The notes below the pieces were generated by a model. It saw only the letters and a list, made by a program, of their open reading frames with translations. It made no database searches and was not told the DNA's origin. From assembly GCA_015039315.1 (NCBI GenBank), contig WIDE01000016.1, positions 286,716 to 350,715 on the forward strand: DNA of 64,000 nt. The letters run 5' to 3'. This DNA is from Clavulina sp. PMI_390 (taxonomy: Eukaryota > Basidiomycota > Agaricomycetes > Cantharellales > Hydnaceae). Both the position numbers and the translations under genes were made by a program. Of this stretch, positions 9,320 through 19,999 are shown piece after piece. Position 1 is the first letter of the stretch; each line of letters opens with the position of its first letter.

Positions 9320-12300
9320 ATGTCTTTCCTTCCAACTACCGCTGCAGACATGAGGCAGCCCTCTTTCTCTCTCGACCCCGACAACACCAACAACAAGCAC
9401 GACAACGTGCCCGTCCTCGAATCAAACCCAAACCATTATCTCACTACGGGCCTCCATATGGCCCCTCCTCCCCCCTTCAGATTTCCTCTGCATGATCAGC
9501 GCCGTGATCGACTCGCGTCCGGAATGGGACTCCAACCCAACATCTACCCCTCGGCCGCTCAGGAGGATCATGGAACCGCCTCATTTGCCACTACAGATGG
9601 CGGGAAGGATAGCGTTCATTGTATTCAAGTCTCTGGAATGCGTCGTCCACCGACGCTCTTCATCCCTGCGCTCTTCGCCGAGCTGAATCTCCCCCCTCCT
9701 GTGGCTGCTTGGTCCGCTTTCCCCCCTGGTGGCAGAGGCGACGGCGTACAGGACCAAACAATCTGGTTCGTATATCGAGAGGCAATAGTAGTAAGTGGAC
9801 CCTTTCTCCTTGATCTCCCCTAATTTACTTTTCTCCGCGCGCGGCTCATCGTACCATACACCCATTCTAGGCGCGCACAGTCCACTCTACGCTCTCAAAC
9901 TCACCTTATCTGGAGGTAAATGGAGATATCCTCCCAGCGCTACCGTCCTACCCAGGTGCAGTTCTCCGTCCGCTGCAGCTCGCGTTCCCTGAGCTAGCGA
10001 GCCATGCCGCTGCGAGGTATTCGGGTCGCCCACCGGCAAGTGGGGCATTGAGGATCAATCCCCCGCCTCCTTTTACGCTATATGCTCAGCCTAATATCTA
10101 TCAAGCTTCTTCTCAGGAGGATGTGGCCGCCACTGGCCTTGTGGGGCGGGACTCTGGCCTCCCCACGCCAGAATCGTCTCCTGTTGTCGCTTCGTTTCCT
10201 CGTACAGCGCAGACGCTCGTGCGTCCCCAGCTCACTGTCGACGTTCGGAATAGTGGAAAAGCCACCGAAACCTCCGAGCCACTCACCCCACCCGAATCCG
10301 CTTCGTTTGGCGAAGCTGGATTCAGCTATGTGATGCAGCAGCAGCAGGCTCATAGTGCTGTGAACCAGCGAAGTGAACGTATTGACGAGAGCGAGCGCAA
10401 CGCTGTGGATGAGATGGACCAGAAGATGCGGAACCTGCTTGGCTCTTTTCTCGTCGACGACGAAGAGGAAGAGGAAGTCGGTGGTCAGTACACTGACTTT
10501 CATCATGGAATTACCGGCGTGGATGGGACAATTCCTTCCACCAATACGATGACAGCGGGCGGCCGAGATCGTAGCGCGAGTCTCGCAAGGACGGTCTCGT
10601 CGACTTCCTCGTTTGCCACAGCAGAGTTTGGTCCTTTCATCAACGCATTCCCTTCTCCTCCCTCCTCCCTTCCCATGACGCGCCAGGGTTCTACCTTCCC
10701 TCTGTCCTTCCGCGCATCGCTCGATTCTAATGGGGGTATGGATGAAGGAGATCCCAATTCAGGTGGAGCCAGCGCTGCCCCTACCATCCTTCCCTTGGCC
10801 CCGTCGCCTGGCTTCCCCTTCGAGGCCCGCCCGCCTCCTTCGCCACCCTATAGCCCTGAGAAAGCTTCATTCCCTCCCATGGGACCACCACCTGCGGCCG
10901 TGTCTGGGATGTCAACGCCGATGCCGAACCTTCCATTCCAACCTCGTCGAGCTCCCCCACCTCCACCCCTCCAACTTCGTCTTCCTCCCTTCGGGCAGCA
11001 ACAGCCGAACACTTCCTCAACACTGCTTCCTTCTCCCACCTTCGATATCGGCTCTAGCCCCACTCCCAGTCCATCAACTTACCACCAGGGCCCGCTCCTT
11101 ACACCTGACGGCAAGGCTCTTGCGCGCGAGTACGGCCCTTGGATCCCCTTTGTCGAGCTCAGCGCCACGCCCCTCATCAACTCTGTCGCGATAGGCTGGC
11201 CTGATCGCTTTCCTCGTCCGACGCAAAGCCAGATCCGGCCCTATGGAGATGGTGCGAGCGTTGGGTTTGCGCCTATCATGAATACGGGGAACATTGGTCC
11301 AAGTGAGTTTCTCCTCCTGGATAATCAGTATTGCAGGTTACTGACCAAATTTCTTCTGTCCTTTCTTCTTTTTCGTCTTTGTCCTCGTCTCCGTGTTGAC
11401 ACTTAGTCCAAGCTCAAGCTGGAGATTGGCATTGTGGCGTCTGTGGGTATACAAACTGGCGCAGGAGGAAGATCTGCCAGTCGTGCTATCCTTGTAAGTC
11501 TCATCATCGAACTACTGATTCACTGGTCTGCTGTCATGGATACTAACCATCCTGACAATGCGAATAGATGCAGAGGGGAATTACAGCACGAATAACACCG
11601 CTACAATGGAGAAGATCAGCATGATCGCGAGGATGATTGCTGCCACCGCGAAAGCTACGGCCGTAATCAGCGCTGCTACTGCTAACGCGAATGCTGCTTC
11701 CAGTGGTGGTGGTATTCCCTTCCCGTCGATTGAGGGCGGTCCCGCATCTCAAGCTACGTCTCATCCGGCACAGTACCGAGCACCTCTTTCGGCGTCGCAA
11801 GTGCAGTTGCAGATGCCATCCACCCCGTCATATCTGCGAACGCCTGCACCTCTCGGCGCTGCTCGCGAAAGGATAGTGTCTCTTCCCAATCGCTTCGAGG
11901 CTCCTGCTTCTTCTATCGGAAGGGTTGGAGGCGCATCTCAGTTCGATCATCCGACCGGTCAGATAAGCCGCGTCCCGACTGCTCCAGACATTAGAGGTTA
12001 TCCTAGCATGGTGAACCTTCGTGCAGGCGGCGCAGACGGCGCTGGAAGTTTCGGGAATACGAGCTCTGCTTCTTCTCGATTCAGTAGATTCCGCGAGTTT
12101 GTCCCTCTTCAGCAGCGCCAACAACTGCAACAGCAGCCCTTGCATCGGGATTTGGCGGATCAAAGCGTCATTCCTTCTCGCTCCAACAACGCCTCCATGT
12201 TCTCTCTCAACTCTATGTCCTCATCGAGCTCACTTGGTGGTCTGAGAGGCGCCACCGGAACCAGGTTCAATTCCGGGCTGGACCAGTACAAACGTGAAAA

Positions 12301-12898
12301 TGACGAGCATGAAGTTCCCGTCATCTTTAGCGCCCCTCTTGCGCGCATGTCGACGACGAGCTTCCGCTCGGTGCTGCCTCATCGGAGTGAACCATTTAGC
12401 TCTTCCAGCGGTCTCGCCTCTATTCGTGCGGAGTCCTATGATTGCCCCTCGTCTCCTGTGCGCCGAGACTTCGCTGCCAATATATCTCTTCGCGATCCTC
12501 CCCACCGCAGCCGTACCCCTAGCCACAACGAGGCGTCGAGCTTTTCCTACTCTGCACCGCTCACTTCTCCAACACAATCAATCGGCGGCTCTGTGTCGTC
12601 CAACTCCACCGCCCCCTTCAGCGCCTCGTCCTTCACTTCGTCCTTCGGCTCCAACTCTTGTTCTTCCATGATGAGCGGACCTCGCTCTCGGCGTGACGCA
12701 TATGGATACTCGCCTGTGTCTTCGGTGCATACGAGTCCCGCGTCAGCGAGGTCGTTTGAGAACCTTGCAGTGAAAGGGACGTTTGCCAACACAGACATTC
12801 CCAGCACCACGACCGGCGGGAGGTTCGGCGCTATCGGGGAAAGAGTGACGTCGCTCAGGTTCTCGAAGTCGAGTGGCGTGCTAAGGGATGGGCTCTGA
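9320..12898 (+). CDS. RanBP2-type zinc-finger protein, Pro/Ser-rich
   Basis: Four exons join in frame: 9320-9790, 9871-11302, 11407-11493 and 11568-12898, giving 1106 residues. The small third exon encodes a complete RanBP2-type zinc finger, DWHCGVCGYTNW...CQSCYP (W-x-C-x2-C, then N, then C-x2-C), at about residues 636-660. Such fingers bind single-stranded RNA or ubiquitin; which applies here cannot be read from the sequence. The rest is low-complexity: PPPP runs, Ser-rich blocks, and a Gln-rich patch (QQRQQLQQQ). An early segment is duplicated: PPPPF...QPNIY....QED occurs twice, in exons 1 and 2. There is no signal peptide or membrane helix. A role in RNA handling or regulation is inference from the finger only. 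Confidence 0.85.
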
Positions 12899-14854
12899 AA
12901 ACGCTCATTCCCGCAGTTGCTTCTCTCTCCCCTCCGGCTTCTTTGCGCTCAGCTGTTCGTCTGTAACGCTCATTTTCGCATGCTTCATTCTATTCATTGC
13001 ATCACCATTCAGAGGTTCCGATCTCGAACCACTTATCGTTAATCTGTTATTGATGACGATGTTGTTGCTGTTGCTTTCTTTATGTGTTCTGATCATCTGT
13101 GCCATCTTGTTGTTTTCTGTCAACCTTTCATCTTCCTGTTTATGAAGCTTGCTCCATGATTATTCCTCATTTTGGACTCTCTTCTTGTCACATCACCAAT
13201 CATTTTATGCACCCACGATTTTTCATTCGAATTGTTCCTATTTGTTCGCGCTACTTCATTCCCATCCTCAGCTCCTATCATATCTCGGACTCCGTCTCAA
13301 ACATCGTACTCTTGTCATTGACGAAACATCTCATGCCTTCGCATGATCACTGACTCCACGCTCCTATCACATCGCTTCCATTCTCTCGCAATGATCCCCC
13401 ACTAGCTCACTCTTTCTATCACTCATCGCTTCTTTCAGTGAAGCTCTGTTCATCTCAGCTAATTTTCTTTCAAGCTATTCCTCGGATGGTGGGCTGGATC
13501 TTCCCATCCCCGTTCCTTTGCTCGACTTCAAGGTTTCGTCCCCACGTCCTCAGGCCAATCACAGATGGTCAGGAACTCTGGAATCCGGAGGACCCTCTCG
13601 GTTCTGGACCCCCCAGTTTGGCTTGTCCCTTTTTTCTCTCCTAGCTTGGAGGTTGTCCACTGGTTTTGGATATGTTGACCCATCCTTTGTTCGCTTTCGA
13701 ATCATTCTCTACTAGTGTCTTCCTTAGACCTTATCATCCTATTTCTCAGCTTTCCACTCGTCTTGGGTTCTTTGCTTTCCTCAATCATCCATCGATACGC
13801 AATGAACCCGCCCTTCGGTTCTACACTAGCGTGCGTAACCGAACCTTTCGAGCATGATGATAACTTTCACTGCTGCCGCTCTGCTTTCGATTTCTTGCTG
13901 TCACCATGACCTATCATGTTTTGCTATCTGTATGTCACTCCTCACCTCGATGAACCCTCACGGCACGATCTAGCGTATGTGCGCACGAGGTTACAAGTTG
14001 TTGGCTTGTCCCATTTTCACTTTATTTCCACACCTTCAAGCTCCCGCATCCGTGCACTTTTCTATTGCGACTACTGCTCATCATGTACATTATATCTATA
14101 CCTGTGCTCTCCGACTCAGTGTCTCCAACCCTTGGGGCACGGGGGTCCAGATGCTCATCCTAAAGCCCCTGCGCCCTCCGTGAAATCAAGACTTGCCGGT
14201 CCTAAATTCGTCCACGTCCCCTCGGAGCCTGAGGTGGTGAAGTGATCTTACTCAGGCTTCGGAACAAACCCATCGGAATTTAAGCATCCGTTTTTAGGCA
14301 ATTTACTTCATTTTGAGGTCGCGCTAGACGGTGATCTGGCCAAATCGTTGGTGAATGAGATTCGTCAATTTACGGACAATCATTGTTTGCACTTGTATAA
14401 GCCGATGGCTCCGCCCACCATGTGTCTGTTTTGAGACGAAACCAACCAGCTTGGCGCATTATATCTCCCACGCGAGGCAATATTGAATAAATTATCTGTC
14501 GATATTGGACGAGTCCAAGCTCCGACACGTTTATTCGTACTCAATCACCTAGACTCTATGAACAATCTCAAGTGTCTGTTCGCCGTAGATGCTCGCTGTC
14601 CAGATATCTCTCAGCCTCGACTTCGAACCTTGAACGATGTTGTGGCTTCTACTCTCGATCTCTTCCGACCCACCGAGAGGCATTACAGGGCTTCTGTCAT
14701 CTTACTTGCCACCGAGCGTCTTCTTCGTGAACTCCCCGGATTCATACCGTCGGGTGGATCTGCACGTTGGTTCCTTGAAGCCGCCCTTTAATATCATGAT
14801 CGATCAGGAACATAGTAATGGAGCAAGCCAAGCTCCATCTCAAGTCGTTCAGCT
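12899..14854. other. Pyrimidine-rich non-coding stretch
   Basis: Nearly 2 kb with strong C/T bias on the plus strand, especially 12900-14100, directly downstream of the zinc-finger gene. Many overlapping short plus-strand frames result from the bias and carry no recognisable protein. It could be a long 3' UTR plus the promoter of the RTA1-family gene that starts at 14855. A frame at 14483-14791 has no supporting features. Confidence 0.45.
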
Positions 14855-16359
14855 ATGTCCCCCCAATCTTCCTCGATGGTTGAGCTTCTTGTTCGTGGCG
14901 CTGCGGCAGTTGACAGTAGCATGATAATAGAACTCCCTGACGGGAAGATTATCAACCCTTATGGATACTACCCTACGCTCTGGGTTTGTGCACTATTCGT
15001 AGCTCTCTTTGGGCTTTCAACTAGTAAGTTATCGCGAGTTTCATTCTGCTAGCCAAGTCAGTTGCGGGTGTGATTTATGACGGTACTTCTCCAGTTTTAC
15101 ATCTAGGCCAAGCGTTGTCGACAAGGAAATGGTATCTACTCCCAACTATTGTCCTTGGTGGTTGTGGCGAAGTGATAGGGTCTGTGTTGCATGACATAAT
15201 TTTTTTTTAGTAAATTGGCTAAATGTGTACTCGAACGAAAGGTGGGTAGCACGCCTTTGGTCGGCAAAGAATATCGGCAACCCCACGCCGTTCCTTATGC
15301 AGGTGCGCTGGCCTCAATCAACATGATAGTTTCTTTGGTCGTGGGCTGACATTTGGCCATTCGGTATCTCAACGAGTACACAGATCAGGTCGGTTACATT
15401 TTGATCTGCTGGTATATCCTGCTCTCCTGGCTCACACCATTATCCAATGTCTCATCTAGCACAACGATCATCTCACCCACTTTCCTTGCTGGCGCCAACT
15501 TCATTATCCTGGGCACAATCATCAAGCGTATTGGGCCACAGTACAGCAGGCTCGCCCCCAACAAATGTCAGTTCTTGATGGCCGAGTAAGGGCGGTAAGA
15601 GCTGACCAGAACCCTCGTGATGACAGATGGAATCATTTTCGTAACAATTGATATTCTTGCTCTTTGGGTCCAAGCTGCCGGAGGTGGTATGGCGTCCTCG
15701 GCCACTCAGAAGGTAGATGGTGACCCGAGCAAAGGTGGGCATGTTATGTTAAGTAAGTAATTCCTTAAGCTACTCTTCATCCCCGTAGTCTCCTCGCTCA
15801 AACAACCTACTAGTCGGAATCGTCATTCAACTTGTCGAGATATTTATCTACGCGGTTCTCGCCGCTGAGTTCTTCTATAATTACTCCACCAACCGAGTCG
15901 TCAGGCGCTACTCGCCCGCTGCAAGGAGGAGGAACAACTCGGCGTCCTCATCGATAGTTGGCGACGCTGTCACTGTCGCTACTGGCACCAGCCGTTCCAG
16001 TAGCGACGTCAATCTCAATAACCCTCCATCTGACCCAGAGAAAGCGACGGCAGAGATTTCTGTTGGGAAGATGGATGATAATCTAAAATGGATGAGCTAC
16101 GGCCTTTTCTTCTCAACGGTCCTCCTTTTCATTCGGGCCATCTACCGCACCATTGAGCTGAGTAATGGGTGGCACGGGAGGATCATTCATACCCAGATCT
16201 ACTTCAGTAAGTCTCTCATACTCGTCAGTGTTGAGGTTAGGATATTTAGTTTGTATCTTATTCCGGCTCTATTGCTTGATAGATATCTTGGATGGGGCGA
16301 TGGTTGCATTGTCAATGTACACGATCAACTTGATACATCCAGGCATCTTGTTATCATAG
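14855..16359 (+). CDS. RTA1-family membrane protein, copy 1 (subfamily I)
   Basis: A seven-transmembrane protein of the fungal RTA1 family, whose yeast members (Rta1, Rtm1, Rsb1) are linked to resistance to lipid-like compounds and to sphingoid-base export at the plasma membrane. Exons were joined by homology to the other copies here. The protein reads MSPQSSSMVELLVRG, INPYGYYPTLWVCALFVALF, STRKWYLLPT, WVARLWSAKN, TPFLMQ, AGANFIILGTIIKRIGPQYS, GGGMASSATQKVDGDP, GHVML/IGIVIQLVEIFIYAVLAA, a Ser-rich basic loop (SPAARRRNNSASSS), then AIYRTIELSNGWHGRIIHTQ, and ends MYTINLIHPGILLS-stop. All seven expected segments are present and I see no disabling mutation. It is the parent or sibling of the decayed copy at about 19345-19985. 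Substrate is unknown. Confidence 0.88.
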
Positions 16360-18580
16360 GGCTGTATTAGCATCGCTGTTATGGGTGAATAATCACCTTC
16401 AATAGGAATACGTGTTTGCTTGTTCACTACATGGATCAAATTAACACACTGTGGTCGAGCCATTATTTCACTGAAACTGAAAGTACCATGATCGCTGATG
16501 TAAATGCGATAGAGCGCGTGAGGCCGAATCGTCCAGTATTGAGGTGGGAGAGTGACATGCATCGTTTATTTGGGCTGAGACTTGTATTTCATCCACCCAG
16601 CCCAAAGGTCTAATGGGCTTTGCCTACTCGTCAGGCTCCTCTACGGAATGCAAAATGCTTGCCAAGTCGCTGGGCACTGCGCTGAACTATTAGATAAAGA
16701 ACGCCAACGAGTTACTGCAGCGTTACCACGCCGTTTGGGGAGCAACACGCCATGAAGCGCGAAGAGAACAAACTAACCTCGCTGTTGCCCAGCAAACCAT
16801 TCCCCCAACATCGCCCCAAAACCGCCACGTATACTCTGCAAGAACACTCCATCACTGAGGTGTTATCACCACCACGAGGCAAGTGTTGAACGAGACTCAC
16901 CACTCTGTGGAAGGATCCCGACCGCATTCACTACAACGCCAGTACGCTGTGCTTTCGTTGTTCTTCCAATAACGACGGCTATTGTTCCTGTATCCATCGC
17001 CCTGAAGCACCCTCCGATACCAAAGTGAACGTTCTGAATGCTCATAGTTGGCCCACAATGTCACAAGCTGACTCCGTCCGCTCTCACGTGGAACGCCCAT
17101 AGTACCGTCGAATCTGAAGCCACGGCGAGCTTTCCTCTCTCTCTTTTGGGTAGTGGGTGTCAGTCACTCCCTTGGTGTGGCGACGGACCAGGGGCCTCCA
17201 GTTCATGATCTTCCATTGGAACAATCCTCAGGTCATCAAGGGCGGCGACTTGCCTAATTGGGAATGGTGTAGCTGTCGCGCTCAGTCATGACACCGCGAA
17301 GTGACATGCTACTTTGAGGCGTTCCAGACCTCGATACCCTTGAGCAACGGGCAGATTTGCGCTACACCTGGAGGACGATTCATGCTTGGTGATGGAGCTG
17401 GGGGGTTCACGGGTATGCAAAAAACAAGCTGTGTACGGCTCGAAACAATCCATCGTGGCGTTCGCCAGCTCGGGGTACCCAGACAACCCTAGCTCTCAAA
17501 ATCAGCTAGCACAACAGCCGGATCGTTCTTTGATCAGCTTGATCAGTTGTTGGTATGTTCAAGGCTCCTAGTGGTCGGTTGAGTGATATGTCGACGCCAC
17601 AAGACTGGTCAGACAAAGATTGTCATCAAGGTGTAGGCTAAACTGGTAAGTTCGCAATAGAACGTGGATAGAACCTGGTTTTTCAAGTGGGCGAAGCGTG
17701 GCCGGTCCCCGAAGGCGTCGCCGTGGGGGAAGTGGGCCAGGGTTTCTAATGAAGTGGTGTGCAGCAGCCCGTCTGGCTCTCCATCGTCCTGTACAGGAGG
17801 AATAGGCTTCATTTGGAGGACTGTTAGCACCTTATGTTGAGGGATGAGTGTTGTTGATTAATGTGGTCCGTGTTGTGGCAGGATTTTGCTCGCAGGGTAA
17901 CCCATTTGATCCTGGACCCAAAGTGGCACCTGCCGCTTTTCGACGAACGCTCAACCTCGCCATTTTTTGATAAGCCTGCACTCCCTGCCTTCGCGGATAC
18001 AATAAACGTGCGACTGGGAGACGACCATTGACACCATCAACCACCGTGTTGGACGCTGAAGTCCCGCAGTCAGGACAAGAGACGTTAGGGTGAGTCTCAG
18101 CCCCGTATCCCATTGTTCGCGAACTTCGCGGGCGCTGACAGCGATCGTTAACCCGGTTGTCCATGTTTCTCAGTATTCGTGTAGTGATGCTAAGTTGGCC
18201 CTATTATGCCTCTGTGGCCCATTCTCTACGCCTCCCCCGAGTTCATATCTCTCGGCAACCAAAAGGAAACGATATGGTCCTCCATCCCTTTGCTCTAGTA
18301 CCAGACGACCGAGAAGAAAGAAGCTAACGTCCACTTCACGCTTCTGTCATCATTGGCGAGGATATTCTTATCACTTGATACTCCCTTGTGGCAAGAATTC
18401 GTTGCTATCCCAGCCCATTTTCCGACTCTCCGTCTACGTTACGTGAAACGCTATCTAACCCTTTTCTCGGTTTACCAGGTCCCACCATCATCCCTCTCGC
18501 ACGACCATGCGGCATGCTCTCGGCAACATTGCTATCCACATTCATCATCATAGAGCCACAGTAGCTCTCCCGTGACCAAT
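16360..18580. repeat. Segmental duplication, copy 1 (RTA1 downstream flank)
   Basis: This flank matches about 20000-22400 in the same order and orientation. Anchors seen by eye: 16395 with 20003, 16545 with 20461 (GTTTATTTGGRCTGAGAC), 17385 with 21175 (GGGTATGCAAAAAACAAGCT), 17854 with 21652, and 18505 with 22315 (ATAGAGCCACAGTAGCTCT). No intact gene is visible. A minus-strand reading around 17600-18160 and its counterpart near 21330-21700 share protein-like similarity (HGDAFGD against HGHIFGN; RKAAGATLG against HEAAGATLV), suggesting a decayed gene carried in the unit. Confidence 0.7.
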
Positions 18581-18653
18581 TGAGCGCGATATCCTGCGTG
18601 CCGGCCTTACGGGCCGATTTGCATCAACCTAGAAAAGCCAGACATCCACCCCA

Positions 18654-18853
18654 CCCACCAGAGACCCCGTTAGCTAATCATAACATCTTATTCACGGTGG
18701 GTTTGGCTTGATTCCGACAGGAGACACGTTCCCAAGCTGGCGGACGGANNNNNNNNNNCCCACCAGAGACCCCGTTAGCTAATCATAACATCTTATTCAC
18801 GGTGGGTTTGGCTTGATTCCGACAGGAGACACGTTCCCAAGCTGGCGGACGGA
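18654..18853. repeat. 95-bp exact direct repeat around a 10-N gap
   Basis: 18654-18748 and 18759-18853 are identical and separated only by ten N (18749-18758). The sequence ends with CAAGCTGGCGGACGGA in both. This is what an assembler produces when two contig ends overlap but are joined as a gap. It is most likely not a biological duplication, and the true sequence probably has one copy. Confidence 0.9.
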
Positions 18854-19344
18854 ACAGAATGGCTGTGGAGTGTTCTGCGATAGCTAGGGATGGAAGCAAG
18901 CTGTATAATCCACGATGCTGATGCTAATGAATACTATTATTATCATCCAAAGTTCCTTCATTCTCCTCCATTTACTCAGTCAAATGCTCCAGTTCTTTTT
19001 TACGTCCGGTAGGTTTCTTGACGGCTCCATTCAATTGTTCTCAAGCGTGTTTCATCGCCTTCCCTCCGAGACGACCTCGCGAACGTGGAACTTCTCGCAG
19101 AATCAAGAAGCCAGGCCCTGCCGGATAGTGCTCCCCTGATACCTATTCCCTGACACACTCAAGAGCTGACTCATGCATTATGTGCCGCCAAAGACAGCTA
19201 TGTGACCCAGGACCAAGCAGCGTTGGCTTGTTGTCTAGCTCGCGGCTTCTCGATCAATCAATCATATGCGAAGCATGATGAACTCCTCACTGAATATTGT
19301 CTCGAGAATCAAATGAAGCACAACTAGCACCTTTGACAGGCGTG

Positions 19345-19985
19345 CATTGAGAGTTTAGGCCCAGGTCGCCGAAGGTGGGACGGCGTCCTCGACTCAGGTG
19401 AACGGTGACCCGAGCAACGGGGAGCACGTTATACGAAATAAGTGAGTTCCTAACTTACCCTTGATGCCTATATGTCATTTAGCTCATCCTTTCTAATAGT
19501 TGTAATCGACATCTAGCTTGTTGAAATCCTTCATCTACCCGGTTATTACTGCCAGGTCGTCCGAGTCAGGCGCCACTCACCAGTGGCAAGTAGGAGGAAC
19601 AATTCGGCGTCCCCCTTGACCATGGGTGACGTTGCTGCTATCGCCACAAGCGCCTGTCGCTTTAACAGCAATTTTGACCTCAGCAGCCCCCCCTATTGTA
19701 CAGAGAAAGCGTCGGTGATCTCTACAAGGAAGATAGGTGATGACTCGAAGGGATGAGCTACAGCCCATTCTCAATCACCCCACTATTCATCAAGACATAT
19801 GTTGCCCTATTGAACTTAACGGTGGATGGGATGGGAGAATCATTCATGCTCAGATTTACTTTTAGCGAGCGTCCCTCCTTCGTCGGCATTTCCTAACATC
19901 GGATATTTATCTTGGATGGTGTGATGGTCGTATTATCGATGTACACGATTAACTTCATAGATTCAGACACCTTATTATAGTAGGC
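19345..19985 (+). pseudogene. Decayed RTA1-family copy 2, 5' truncated
   Basis: The 3' half of an RTA1-family gene is recognisable but broken. It starts at the segment equal to VQAAGGGMASSATQKVDG of copy 1, here reading roughly AQVAEGGTASSTQVNGDPSN, and continues through the Ser-rich loop (RRNNSASP). It ends with a degraded version of YTINFI...DT followed by a stop near 19980. Frameshifts and missing bases occur around 19500-19560 and 19740-19860. The first four membrane segments are absent upstream. Order and divergence match copy 1 together with its downstream flank, so this is the decayed end of a segmental duplicate. Confidence 0.75.
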
Positions 19986-19999
19986 TGTACCAGTGCTGC

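Noticed and set aside
13916..14245. Plus-strand 109-codon frame
   Set aside because: Explained by pyrimidine bias; no domain, no splice partners.
18654..18853. Biological tandem repeat
   Set aside because: Exact identity on both sides of a 10-N gap is better explained by an assembly overlap.
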